DNA of 64,000 bases from CAYNKA01 sp964397655 (lineage in GTDB: Bacteria > Spirochaetota > Spirochaetia > DTKZ01): positions 109,821 to 173,820 of the forward strand of contig CAYNKA010000009.1 of assembly GCA_964397655.1 (NCBI GenBank), read 5' to 3'. The notes below the pieces were generated by a model, which worked only from the letters and a program-made list of their open reading frames with translations, was not told the DNA's origin and searched no databases. Shown piece after piece: positions 26,270-34,265 of the stretch. A program made the position numbers and the translations under genes. Every line of letters starts with the position of its first letter. Positions within the stretch are counted from its first letter, which is position 1.

Positions 26270-27219
26270 GTATAGGCTTCGTTGCGAAGTTCGTCGATAT
26301 ATTGGGCCGCCGAATGGGCCGCCACCGCGCCTTCTCCCGCAGCGACGACGAGCTGGCGGAAAGGAGTGGCGCGGACGTCGCCTGCGCAGAAGAGGCCGGG
26401 AAGGGAGGTTTCCATCCTCTGATCCGTGACGACGTAGCCGGCCTCGTCCTTGGGGAGGTCGGGAACGAGTCCCGTGTTGGGAATGGAGCCCACGAAGACG
26501 AAGACCGCGGCGGCTTCCTCGTCCCAGGTCTCGCCTGTGTCGACACGCTTGAAGGTCACCTTGTTCACCTTCTCGATGCCCAAGGCGTTCTTTCCTCCGT
26601 GGATCCGCTCGACGACGGTGTTGAATTTCACCTTGATGTTGGGATTGTGAAGCACCCTGTCCGCGAGCGATTTCTGGGCACGGAAACGGTCCCTGCGGTG
26701 CACCATGACGAGTTGATCGGTGAGCTTGGCGAGGAACATCGCCTCGTCGCAGGCGGCGTCCCCGCCTCCCACGACGACGATCTTCTGTTTCTTGAAGAAG
26801 GGGCCGTCGCAGGTCGCGCAGTAGGACACGCCCTTCCCCGAATATTCCTTCTCTCCCGGCACGCCGAGCGTGCGGTGTTTCGCCCCGGTCGCGAGAATCA
26901 CGGCGGAGGCGGTAAGTCTTCCCTCAGTCGTCTCGAGTACGAAAACCTGACCTTCCTTCGAAAGGGATTTGACGGATCCGGTGAGGATTTCCGCCCCGAA
27001 TTTCCTGGCTTGCTCTTCGAACTTCTGGGCGAAAGCGTATCCGTTCACGGGCTCGGTAAAGCCGGGATAGTTTTCCAGGCCTTCGATGAGGAGGGCCTGG
27101 CCTCCGACGGCCATTTCTTCTATCAATAAAGTCGATAGATTTGCCCTGGCCCCGTATTGTGCTGCAGTCAGTCCCGCCGCGCCGCCTCCGATTACGATGA
27201 GATCCTTGTCGACTTTCAT
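26266..27219 (-). CDS. trxB: Thioredoxin reductase
   Basis: A 317-residue flavoprotein that transfers electrons from NADPH to thioredoxin. It has the FAD-binding GGGAAGLTAA near the N-terminus, the redox-active CATC (Cys134 and Cys137), the NADPH-binding VVGGGDAACDEA followed by VHRRDRFRAQ, and the C-terminal FAD motif GLFCAGDVRATPFRQ. Length is normal for the low-Mr type. The start at 27219 has GAGGAGGGGTC directly upstream; the frame remains open upstream but that part lies antisense to the flgN promoter and is not coding. It is the first gene of the trxB-nagZ-GNAT(-glgA) unit. Confidence 0.95.
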   Translation of the reverse strand: MKVDKDLIVIGGGAAGLTAAQYGARANLSTLLIEEMAVGGQALLIEGLENYPGFTEPVNGYAFAQKFEEQARKFGAEILTGSVKSLSKEGQVFVLETTEGRLTASAVILATGAKHRTLGVPGEKEYSGKGVSYCATCDGPFFKKQKIVVVGGGDAACDEAMFLAKLTDQLVMVHRRDRFRAQKSLADRVLHNPNIKVKFNTVVERIHGGKNALGIEKVNKVTFKRVDTGETWDEEAAAVFVFVGSIPNTGLVPDLPKDEAGYVVTDQRMETSLPGLFCAGDVRATPFRQLVVAAGEGAVAAHSAAQYIDELRNEAYT

Positions 27220-27317
27220 GACCCCTCCTCGATGTCGGAGAAAGATTATCACGAAGGCGGGGTTTTCAGCAATGCTGAGGGATGAACGAACGGGCCTCGA
27301 CGGCTCGGAATCAGGGC

Positions 27318-27344
27318 TAATCTCCTTTTCCCGGAAGCCGATAA
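27318..27344 (+). promoter_or_regulatory. Sigma-28 (FliA)-type promoter of the flgN-flgK-flgL-fliW-csrA operon
   Basis: TAAT (27318-27321), exactly 15 bases, then GCCGATAA (27337-27344), an exact match to the FliA -10 consensus. The ATG at 27344 overlaps the -10 and cannot be used, so translation begins at 27365. Confidence 0.75.
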
Positions 27345-27364
27345 TGTCGTTAGAGGAATCAACT

Positions 27365-27865
27365 ATGGAAGCACTGGATGAAAAGATCGAAGAATTGAAG
27401 GGTCTGATGGAGACGGAAACGGGCAGACTCGAGGAGCTGTCCGCTCTGGAAAACCGATTGCAGCGAAGCCTCCTGGACAAGGATTGGACCGAACTCGAAG
27501 GTCTCGTCCGGAATCTCCAGAATCTCGCCCAAGAAATTTCGTACATCGAAAATTCCCGCAATCTCCTGTACGCAGAGCTCCAAAGGGAATTCGGCCTCGA
27601 ATCCGGCGACGGATTCTACGATTTCCTCGCGAAACTCCCCATGGGAACGAGGATCGAGCTGTCCGTACTCTACCGAAGGCTGCGGCTTTCCGTTTCCGAC
27701 GTCAGGAGCGTCACCGGGGGCATCGATGCCTACGTCACCGCGACGGTTTCCACCATGGGAAAAATCCTCGAGGAGCTTTTCCCCTCGCGCAAGACGAAGA
27801 TGTACGGCAGGGACGGTGCGGCATTGGAGAACGCACAACCCCTCGTGTTCAGTCACTGTCTGTGA
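27365..27865 (+). CDS. flgN: FlgN-like export chaperone for hook-associated proteins
   Basis: A 166-residue, mostly helical, acidic protein (MEALDEKIEELKGLM and on, with long coiled-coil heptads). No catalytic motif is visible. Assignment as FlgN, the chaperone delivering FlgK and FlgL to the flagellar export gate, rests on size, coiled-coil character and position immediately before flgK. AGAGGA lies seven bases upstream of the chosen ATG; an ATG 21 bases earlier is excluded because it lies within the sigma-28 -10 box. First gene of the late flagellar operon. Confidence 0.72.
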   Translation: MEALDEKIEELKGLMETETGRLEELSALENRLQRSLLDKDWTELEGLVRNLQNLAQEISYIENSRNLLYAELQREFGLESGDGFYDFLAKLPMGTRIELSVLYRRLRLSVSDVRSVTGGIDAYVTATVSTMGKILEELFPSRKTKMYGRDGAALENAQPLVFSHCL

Positions 27866-27907
27866 GGCTCTTTTAATAGCGCAGTTTTTCGAGGCGATCG
27901 AAAAGCG

Positions 27908-27925
27908 TCCCTCCGGAACGAGGGA
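27908..27925 (+). promoter_or_regulatory. Hairpin with GGA in the loop, upstream of flgK
   Basis: A 6-bp stem (27908-27913 with 27920-27925) closes a six-base loop CGGAAC. It lies 15 bases before the AGGAGG of flgK. GGA exposed in a hexaloop plus GGA in the Shine-Dalgarno is the usual layout of a CsrA target, and csrA is in the same operon. Confidence 0.4.
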
Positions 27926-27952
27926 TCGCGAGTTTCGCCCAGGAGGATCGGC

Positions 27953-29830
27953 ATGCAATCGACATTTTCCGGCATAGAACTCGGCAAGCGGGGGCTCGTG
28001 GCGCACACCCAGGGTCTGGCGACCGTCGGGCACAACCTCAGCAACGCCTCGACCGAAGGTTATTCCCGCCAGCGGGTCGAACTCAAGCCGACCGATCCTC
28101 TGTACGTGCCGGGCCTGACCAGGGAGGAGACTCCGGGGCAGATAGGCCAGGGCACCGACGTCGCAAAGATCGAGAGGATACGCGACGAAATCCTGGAAGG
28201 CAGGATCGTGGCGCAGGCGAACGGCGAGGGCTATTGGAAGGCGAGGGACAAATACGTCGGCATGCTCGAAAAGGTCTACAACGAGCCGACCGACGTGTCC
28301 GTAAGGGCGCTCATGGACCAGTTCTGGAACGGCTGGCAGGAACTCTCCGTCCATCCTTCCGAGATGGCCTCGCGGAGCGCCGTGCTCGAGCGGGGCAAAT
28401 CCCTCATCGACGCCGTTCACGAGCGTTACAACGGCCTGAAACGCCTCAGGGACATGACCGAGGAAGACGTCAAGGTCACGGTGGGCGAAATCAACGCCAT
28501 GATCAAAGACATCGCGGCGTTGAACGAGAAGATCCTCAAGTCCAAGGCCATGGGCGACAATCCGAACGACCTCATGGACCGCAGGGACCTCCTCGTGGAG
28601 AAGCTCTCCGGTCTCGTGAACATCACCGTGGACCGGAGGGACCCGGACGAATTCGTCGTCAACACCGCCGGTTTCCGTATCGTGCAGGGCAAGAACGCCC
28701 ATCCGCTCGCGACCGAAGGCGACCCGACGAACGAGGGTTATGTGCGGGTCTTCTGGGCCGAATCGGGGGAGACCCTGCAGGCCGGCGGGGGCAAGCTCGC
28801 ATCCCTTCTCGAACTCAGGGACAAGGACATCAGGAACGAGATACAGAACCTCGACATGATGACCGTGAATTTCGTGGACCTCGTGAACGAGATCCACAGG
28901 TCGGGCTACGGTCTCAACCAGAAGACGGGAAACGACTTCTTCGTCGAGTATCCGGCCATCAACAACGTGGCGGGGAATTACGACAGGAACGGGGACGGAG
29001 CGTACGATTCCTCGTACATCTTCAGGATCAACGGAGCGAACCGGCTCGACCCACAGGAGCAGATAGGCATTCGCGGCGAGATGGTCTTTTCCGGATCAAA
29101 GGGCGAGATCCGGATACCGTACAACCCGACGGACACGGTGGCGGACGTCGTGGCGAGGATCAACAATTCGGGAGCCGACGTGGCGGCGCGCCTGGACAGG
29201 GAAGGGAGGTTGAGCTTGAAGGGTACGCCCTCGCGAGACCCCGCCTTTCCCGATTTCGTCATGCGGCACGTCGAGGACGACGGACATTTCCTCACGGGCT
29301 ATGCCGGCATCCTCCGGCAGTCGGGCCCCGCGGGCGCGTTCGATTGGGGCGGCCCCGACGCGGTGCTCGCGTTGCGAGGCGGCGAGCTCCGGTATTCGGT
29401 AGCTCCTCTCGCGCATCCGAGCGCATGGATCGAGGTGAACAAGAGCCTGGCCGCCGAACCGGCGTCGATAGCCTCCTCCTTCGGGCACGAGGGGCGACCG
29501 GGACAGCCCGGGGACGGGTCCGCGGCCCTCGCGATCGCCGGGCTCAGGAACCACCCCGTCATGATCGGAAAGACGACGACCTTCGACAACTACTTCGCGG
29601 ACACCGTTGCCGCAGTCGGACTCAAGGGCGAGCAGGCGGAAATAGCTCTCAGGACGCAGACTCAGATCATGAAGGACCTCCGGGACCTCCGGGAATCCCT
29701 CTCGGGCGTGAACATCGACGAGGAACTCGCCAACATGATCAAATTCCAGCACGGGTATTCCGCCGTTGCAAGGTTCGTCTCCGAGTTCACGAAAATGATC
29801 GACACCATCATAAACCGGATAGGAGCGTAA
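27953..29830 (+). CDS. flgK: Flagellar hook-associated protein 1
   Basis: A 625-residue HAP1, the first junction ring between hook and filament. The N-terminal flagellar rod/hook motif is clear (MQSTFSGIELGKRGLVAHTQ then NLSNASTEGYSRQRV), as is the C-terminal partner helix (DEELANMIKFQHGYSAVARFVSEFTKMIDTIINRIG). The central ~450 residues are the variable D2/D3 domains. AGGAGG precedes the ATG. It sits between flgN and flgL; in spirochaetes the product functions in the periplasm. Confidence 0.95.
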   Translation: MQSTFSGIELGKRGLVAHTQGLATVGHNLSNASTEGYSRQRVELKPTDPLYVPGLTREETPGQIGQGTDVAKIERIRDEILEGRIVAQANGEGYWKARDKYVGMLEKVYNEPTDVSVRALMDQFWNGWQELSVHPSEMASRSAVLERGKSLIDAVHERYNGLKRLRDMTEEDVKVTVGEINAMIKDIAALNEKILKSKAMGDNPNDLMDRRDLLVEKLSGLVNITVDRRDPDEFVVNTAGFRIVQGKNAHPLATEGDPTNEGYVRVFWAESGETLQAGGGKLASLLELRDKDIRNEIQNLDMMTVNFVDLVNEIHRSGYGLNQKTGNDFFVEYPAINNVAGNYDRNGDGAYDSSYIFRINGANRLDPQEQIGIRGEMVFSGSKGEIRIPYNPTDTVADVVARINNSGADVAARLDREGRLSLKGTPSRDPAFPDFVMRHVEDDGHFLTGYAGILRQSGPAGAFDWGGPDAVLALRGGELRYSVAPLAHPSAWIEVNKSLAAEPASIASSFGHEGRPGQPGDGSAALAIAGLRNHPVMIGKTTTFDNYFADTVAAVGLKGEQAEIALRTQTQIMKDLRDLRESLSGVNIDEELANMIKFQHGYSAVARFVSEFTKMIDTIINRIGA

Positions 29831-29833
29831 GCC

Positions 29834-31081
29834 ATGAGACGGATAAGCACGAACATGACCAACGACGACATGCAGTTCCAGCTCAGGAACCGCGAATACG
29901 CGATGAATTCGCTGCAGAACAAGCTCGCGTCGCAGACGAGGATCCAAACGCTCCGTGACGACCCCACGGCGGCGGCCCATTCGACGCGCTACCAGTCCGT
30001 CATCCATCGCCTGGAGCGGTTCTCGAGGAACGTTGAATACGCCCAGGCGAACCACAGGATAACCGAAGGAAAGGTAAGGGAGACCGTCGACATCCTGCAG
30101 CGCATTAGGGAACTCGCGGTCCAGGGGGCGAACGGCACCTATTCGAAGGACGAGATGAAGCACATGGGAAACGAGGTGAACGAGCTTCTCAAGCAGATAG
30201 TCGATCTGGCGAATTCGAAGAACGGCGACGGGAACACGATTTTTTCGGGAGACATGGGGAAGTCGCTCCCGTTCCGCGCTGTCATGGGAAACGTCGCGGG
30301 TGCGGGAGAGCCGGTCGTGACAGGCGTGGAATACATCGGAACCATAGGGGAGAATTTCACCGAGGTGTCGGACGGAACCTACATGAAATTGAATTATCCC
30401 GGAAACAGAGTGTTCTGGGCCGAGAACCAGCAGCTTTTTTCCGCTGTGGACGCCTCCTCCTACCAGGTTAAGGAGGACACCAGAATCTTCGTGGACGGGG
30501 TCGCGGTGCAGCTCAACGCGGGCGACACGGTCCAGGCCATCATATCCAAAATCAACGATTCCGGAGTAGCGGTCAAGGCGAAGCTCGATCCTCTCAAAAA
30601 CGGGTTGGTCCTCGAGACCACCACGCCGCATCAGCTCTGGCTCCGCGACTCCCCGGACGGGAGAGTCCTGCAGGACCTCGGCATGCTCAGGGACAACGAC
30701 AGCCCGCCGCCCCTCAATCTCAACCACTCGGTGAGGACCTTCGGGGGATCGGTCTTCGACATGGTCATGAAGCTCCGGGACGATTTCTACAAAGGAGACG
30801 TCATCGAGGTCGGCGGACGCGGACTCCGCGGCATGGACGAGGCCTTGGGAAATCTGCTCGCGTCGCTTGGCGACATCGGATCCCAGGGGAAACGCCTCGA
30901 TTTCACGTACGCGAGACTGCAGACGGAGCTGCCGGACATGAAATCGATGAATTCCATGACCGTCGATCTGGATCTTACCCAGGCCATCACCGAGATGAAG
31001 ATGATGGAATACACCCACAAGGCCGCGCTGTCCACGGCCGGACAGATACTCCAGCCGACCCTTCTCGATTTCCTGAGGTGA
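29834..31081 (+). CDS. flgL: Flagellar hook-associated protein 3
   Basis: A 415-residue HAP3 with flagellin-like ends: N-terminal MRRISTNMTNDDMQFQL and RIQTLRDDPTAAA, ILQRIRELAVQGANGTYS, and a C-terminal helix DLTQAITEMKMMEYTHKAALSTAGQILQPTLLDFL. It forms the second hook-filament junction ring, adjoining FlaB subunits. Only three bases separate it from flgK, with AGGAGCG upstream of the ATG. The middle (about 130-320) is a variable domain longer than in small FlgL proteins. Confidence 0.93.
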   Translation: MRRISTNMTNDDMQFQLRNREYAMNSLQNKLASQTRIQTLRDDPTAAAHSTRYQSVIHRLERFSRNVEYAQANHRITEGKVRETVDILQRIRELAVQGANGTYSKDEMKHMGNEVNELLKQIVDLANSKNGDGNTIFSGDMGKSLPFRAVMGNVAGAGEPVVTGVEYIGTIGENFTEVSDGTYMKLNYPGNRVFWAENQQLFSAVDASSYQVKEDTRIFVDGVAVQLNAGDTVQAIISKINDSGVAVKAKLDPLKNGLVLETTTPHQLWLRDSPDGRVLQDLGMLRDNDSPPPLNLNHSVRTFGGSVFDMVMKLRDDFYKGDVIEVGGRGLRGMDEALGNLLASLGDIGSQGKRLDFTYARLQTELPDMKSMNSMTVDLDLTQAITEMKMMEYTHKAALSTAGQILQPTLLDFLR

Positions 31082-31084
31082 TCG

Positions 31085-31534
31085 ATGAGGATCAATTCGA
31101 AAGCCTACGGGCCCGTCGACATCGACGAACGCCAGGAGATCTTCTTTCCTCGCGGAATCATAGGATTCGAGCAGTTCAAGCGGTACGCTCTCCTCGACGC
31201 GGCCCAGCAGCCCTTCTATTGGCTCCAGTCGCTCGACGTCGTGGAGATCGCCTTCGTCCTCATCGATCCCATGGTGTTTCGCCCGGATTTCAAGCCCGAC
31301 GTGCCGGAGGAAGAAATGGAAGAGCTCGCGATCGAATCTCCGGATGATCTTCTCGTCTTCGCCATCGTCACCATCCCGGATAATCAGTCCAAGATGACGG
31401 CGAATCTGCAGGGCCCCCTCCTCATAAACAGGATCAAGAAAATAGGGGGACAGCTCATATCCTTGAACCCGAAATGGCACGTGAAGCACGTGATCATGGA
31501 CGAACTCGCCGCGCTCAAGGACGAAACATGCTGA
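31085..31534 (+). CDS. fliW: Flagellar assembly factor FliW
   Basis: A 149-residue FliW: MRINSKAYGPVDIDERQEIF, FPRGIIGFEQFKRYAL, FYWLQSLD, FAIVTIPDNQ and ANLQGPLLIN are all family landmarks. FliW binds newly made flagellin and, when freed by flagellin export, binds CsrA allosterically and relieves repression of flagellin translation. It starts three bases after flgL and overlaps csrA by seven bases, the arrangement of the Bacillus fliW-csrA pair. The conserved C-terminal part seems complete. Confidence 0.95.
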   Translation: MRINSKAYGPVDIDERQEIFFPRGIIGFEQFKRYALLDAAQQPFYWLQSLDVVEIAFVLIDPMVFRPDFKPDVPEEEMEELAIESPDDLLVFAIVTIPDNQSKMTANLQGPLLINRIKKIGGQLISLNPKWHVKHVIMDELAALKDETC

Positions 31535-31755
31535 TCCTGACGAGAAAACCGGGCGAAAGCATCATGATCGGCGACACGATCGAGATTTCCCTGGTCGACA
31601 TCAAGGGCGACCAGGTGAAGATAGGCATCAACGCGCCGAAGAACGTGAAGGTGTACAGAAAGGAAGTCTACGATTCCATCCAGAAGGAAAACGAGGCGGC
31701 CCTGCAATCGAAAATCGACATCCCTTCGCTGGATTCCATGTTCAAAAAATCCTGA
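31528..31755 (+). CDS. csrA: Carbon storage regulator CsrA (RsmA)
   Basis: A 75-residue RNA-binding translational repressor that dimerises and binds GGA motifs, usually in hairpin loops and Shine-Dalgarno sequences. The family start MLILTRKPGESIMIGDTIEI and the VKIGINAPKNVKVYRKEVY segment with the RNA-binding Arg (Arg44 equivalent) are intact. The start overlaps the end of fliW. Two flagellin leaders in this window carry matching GGA hairpins, making flaB the obvious target. It is the last gene of the flgN operon and converges on an HD-GYP gene. Confidence 0.96.
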   Translation: MLILTRKPGESIMIGDTIEISLVDIKGDQVKIGINAPKNVKVYRKEVYDSIQKENEAALQSKIDIPSLDSMFKKS

Positions 31756-31770
31756 TCCGAGGCCGGTTTC

Positions 31771-32886
31771 TCACCGACTTTCGGCTTCGGTCTCCTCGTC
31801 CGCCATCCTTGCATAGATGCTCATGAAGTCTTCCTTTATTCCCGAGAAAATCTCGACGAGGACCGGATCGAAATGGGTACCGGCGTCCTTTTCGATGATG
31901 GAGCAGGTTTCTTCGTGGCAGAGGGCTTTCTTGTAGCTGCGTTTCGATCGGAGGGCGTCGTACACGTCGGCTATCGCGACTATCCTCGCGGGAAGAGGCG
32001 TCATGCCCTCGGACAGGCCGTACGGATATCCCTTGCCGTCCCAGCGTTCGTGATGGAACAGGGCGATGTCCTTCGCCATGTGCTTGGGATGCGTGCTCAG
32101 GAGATAGGCCCCGTTGACCGTATGCTCCTTCATGATCTCCCACTGCCAGGGTTCCAGGGGACCGTTCTTGTTCAGGATGTCGTCGGGCGTGCCGATCTTG
32201 CCGACGTCGTGCATAGCGGCGAGGAATCCGATGTCTTCGATGAATTCGCGGTCCACGACTTCGCGAAAGTCCTTGGACGGTTCCATTTCCGCCGCGAGCC
32301 TCCTGGAATAGGAATTGACGCGTTCGATATGGTTTCCGGTATCGTTGTCCTTGAGTTTGGACGCTTCGAGGAGGCTCTTGTACGTATTGCGGAGCAGCTC
32401 GCGGGTTTCCTGGGTGACGTCGTCGAATATGCCAAGGTATCCGAGCGGCTCCGAGTCCTGGGCGATGTCGAGCAGGGGGAAGATCGGCGTGAGCGACACG
32501 TTCGCGATGACGGTGGAATTCGCGGAAATGCGGTGGGAGATCTTGCCCCTCCATGAGAAGCCGCTTTCCGAATCGCGGATCTGTCTGACGAATCCGTGCA
32601 CCGCATCGTCGTCCATCGACCACCTGAACAGTTTCATGAATCCCCCGTTCTGCGCCGTGTTGGAAAAGAGCGTATCGTAGCGGGGATTCTTCCAGATGAG
32701 GTTGAGGTTTCTGTCCATGAATACGCAGGGCAGGCCGTTCATTCCGTAACTGCGGAGAAGGGTCTTCACGCACGGGTAGCCGAGCAGTTCGGTGTCCGGT
32801 TCCAGGACATTCTCCATTTCTTCCGCTTCGGCTGCTTCGACGTCTTCGAGTTCGTCATACGTATCGGATTCTTCATCTTCCTGCAT
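31771..32886 (-). CDS. PAS-HD-GYP protein, predicted c-di-GMP phosphodiesterase
   Basis: A 371-residue protein. The acidic N-terminus (about 1-30) is low complexity; a PAS-like sensor domain follows (about 45-165, with CVFMDRNLNLIWKN and YLGIFDDVTQ). The C-terminal HD-GYP domain has NHIERVNSYSRRLA, AAMHDVGKIG, the metal ligands in KEHTVNGAYLL and LFHHERWDGKGYPYGL (GYP intact), and PARIVAIADVYDALRSKRSYK. These enzymes hydrolyse c-di-GMP to pGpG or GMP. It overlaps tsaB by 14 bases and has GGAGGC upstream. Proximity to PilZ and flagellar genes suggests a role in motility control. Confidence 0.9.
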   Translation of the reverse strand: MQEDEESDTYDELEDVEAAEAEEMENVLEPDTELLGYPCVKTLLRSYGMNGLPCVFMDRNLNLIWKNPRYDTLFSNTAQNGGFMKLFRWSMDDDAVHGFVRQIRDSESGFSWRGKISHRISANSTVIANVSLTPIFPLLDIAQDSEPLGYLGIFDDVTQETRELLRNTYKSLLEASKLKDNDTGNHIERVNSYSRRLAAEMEPSKDFREVVDREFIEDIGFLAAMHDVGKIGTPDDILNKNGPLEPWQWEIMKEHTVNGAYLLSTHPKHMAKDIALFHHERWDGKGYPYGLSEGMTPLPARIVAIADVYDALRSKRSYKKALCHEETCSIIEKDAGTHFDPVLVEIFSGIKEDFMSIYARMADEETEAESR

Positions 32887-33553
32887 GCATGCCTCCGCCG
32901 TCGCCCGGTTTCGCTTCGCTTGCGCGTATATAAAGAGGAGCGGTGGACGCCTCGTCCGTCATGCCCCGCTTGAAAGCGTCGACTCCCAGATCGAGAAGCA
33001 GGAGTCCCTTGCCGTTCTTCCCGCAAGGATCCAGGAGGAACCGATCTCCTTTCAGAAACGGCCGGAGGAGGGATGCGTGAGGACCGGTGAGGATCACCCG
33101 GTCGCAGCCGGAAGTCAAGGCCGAAACCTCCTCGGGCGCGGCGTCGAGATAGTCGGACGAACGTTCGCCCTCTCGGTAGAGCGCGACGTAGAAGCGTTTC
33201 TTTTTCGCGTCGATCGCCGGAACGACCGAGGTGCCGGGCAGGAACGCGAAGGGAGCGGCGTAGACGTCGAGGGTCGGAACGGAAACGAGGGGACATCCCG
33301 CTCCGGCGCAGAACCCCTTCGCCGAGGCGAACCCGATCCTGAGGCCGGTGAAGGACCCCGGGCCGCGTGCGACGACGACGAGATCGAGCCGTTTCGCCTG
33401 GATGCCGACCTGGGCGAGAGCATGATCGGCCGCCGGAACGAGTTCCTCGGAATGCCTGAGATCGACGTTTCTCGCCATTTCGAAGGTCTTTTCGCCGCTG
33501 CGAGCAGCGAGGGAAAGAATCTCGGTGGAGCAGTCTATCGCGAGGACGTTCAC
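32873..33553 (-). CDS. tsaB: tRNA t6A threonylcarbamoyl-transfer complex subunit TsaB
   Basis: A 226-residue actin-like ATPase-fold protein, the dimerisation partner of TsaD in formation of N6-threonylcarbamoyladenosine at tRNA position 37. The start NVLAIDCSTEILSLA, then LVVVARGPGSFTGLRIGFASAKG (TsaB signature) and YVALYREGE support it. It begins with GTG overlapping the tsaE stop as GTGA. The C-terminal ~100 residues are less conserved, as usual. The pair tsaE-tsaB sits inside a flagellar/c-di-GMP operon, an arrangement also seen in other spirochaetes. Confidence 0.92.
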   Translation of the reverse strand: MNVLAIDCSTEILSLAARSGEKTFEMARNVDLRHSEELVPAADHALAQVGIQAKRLDLVVVARGPGSFTGLRIGFASAKGFCAGAGCPLVSVPTLDVYAAPFAFLPGTSVVPAIDAKKKRFYVALYREGERSSDYLDAAPEEVSALTSGCDRVILTGPHASLLRPFLKGDRFLLDPCGKNGKGLLLLDLGVDAFKRGMTDEASTAPLYIRASEAKPGDGGGMHAGR

Positions 33554-33966
33554 GGAGTCGCTCCCTCGAAGACGATGATGCGCTCTTGGGAGGAAAGGAT
33601 ACGGATGTCTATTACGATGGCGTTTTCGGGAATTTTCATCTTTTCGCTCCACTCGACGACCGAGACACCTTCTCCGTTCAGGATTTCGTACAATCCGAGG
33701 TCGTGGATTTCCTCTTCACCCACGATCCGGTAGAGATCGATGTGATACAGGGGAAGGCGGCCGCGGTATTCCGTCACGATGGGGAAGGTCGGGCTCGTCA
33801 CCGTATCCTCTATTCCGAGACCTGCCGCTATTCCCTTGACCATCGTCGTCTTTCCGGCCGCGAGGCCCCCCCTGAACGCCACGATGTCGCCCGCTTTCAG
33901 TTTTTCCCCGAGACGTCTCCCGAATTCCGCGGTTTCCGCTTCCGAGCGGCTGATGAACGAATTCAG
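33550..33966 (-). CDS. tsaE: tRNA t6A biosynthesis ATPase TsaE, apparent CTG start
   Basis: A 138-residue P-loop ATPase needed to recycle the TsaBD complex. The P-loop GGLAAGKTT is at residues 33-41, followed by SPTFPIVTEYRG and LYHIDLYRI, normal for the family. No ATG, GTG or TTG is available before the P-loop; the first is a GTG at 33882, which would delete the whole first strand and helix. The homologous stretch SEAETAEFGRRLGEKLKAGD upstream is clearly coding. The best start is CTG at 33966, overlapping the previous stop as CTGA, with AAGGGG eight bases upstream. The same overlap style is used by neighbouring genes. Confidence 0.82.
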   Translation of the reverse strand: MNSFISRSEAETAEFGRRLGEKLKAGDIVAFRGGLAAGKTTMVKGIAAGLGIEDTVTSPTFPIVTEYRGRLPLYHIDLYRIVGEEEIHDLGLYEILNGEGVSVVEWSEKMKIPENAIVIDIRILSSQERIIVFEGATP

Positions 33967-34223
33967 GGCAACGACCCCTTCTTGTGTTCCTCGTGGATGA
34001 AGTGTTTGATGGTTCGCAATACGGGGACGAGCGGATAGTCGATGTGCTCGAGGAGCGATACGTTCACGTCGATATGTCCCAGGGGGGAATGCTCGATGGA
34101 GAATTCGACTTTTTTCTCGAGGCTGGAGTTGTTGATCTCTATCTCGGCGAGCGCGGTGTAGACCTTACGGTAATCCACCGCGAGATCCTTTTTGACCAGG
34201 TTCTTGAATCCCAGCATCTTCAT
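33963..34223 (-). CDS. Small conserved-looking protein of unknown function (86 residues)
   Basis: An 86-residue protein, mixed alpha/beta, with no membrane segment: KMLGFKNLVKKDLAVDYRKV, then EINNSSLEKKVEFSIEHSPLGHIDVNVSLLEHIDYPLVPV. It has regular codon use and is tightly coupled to tsaE (CTGA overlap), so it is real. There is no Shine-Dalgarno; a promoter ends six bases before the ATG, so it may be leaderless and drive tsaE-tsaB-HD-GYP. I recognise no family. Confidence 0.7.
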   Translation of the reverse strand: MKMLGFKNLVKKDLAVDYRKVYTALAEIEINNSSLEKKVEFSIEHSPLGHIDVNVSLLEHIDYPLVPVLRTIKHFIHEEHKKGSLP

Positions 34224-34229
34224 GGTTAA

Positions 34230-34258
34230 TCTTTAGAGGAAACATATTGAAAGGTCAA
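34230..34258 (-). promoter_or_regulatory. Candidate internal promoter for the 86-residue gene and tsaEB
   Basis: On the minus strand TTGACC (34258-34253), 17 bases, TAAAGA (34235-34230), then six bases to the ATG. The -10 is weak (3 of 6), but spacing fits the other short-leader promoters of this window. Confidence 0.35.
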
Positions 34259-34265
34259 TAAGCCC

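Noticed and set aside
29096..31489. Very long minus-strand open frame opposite flgL/fliW
   Set aside because: Antisense to clear flagellar proteins; His/Arg/Val-rich translation without domains.
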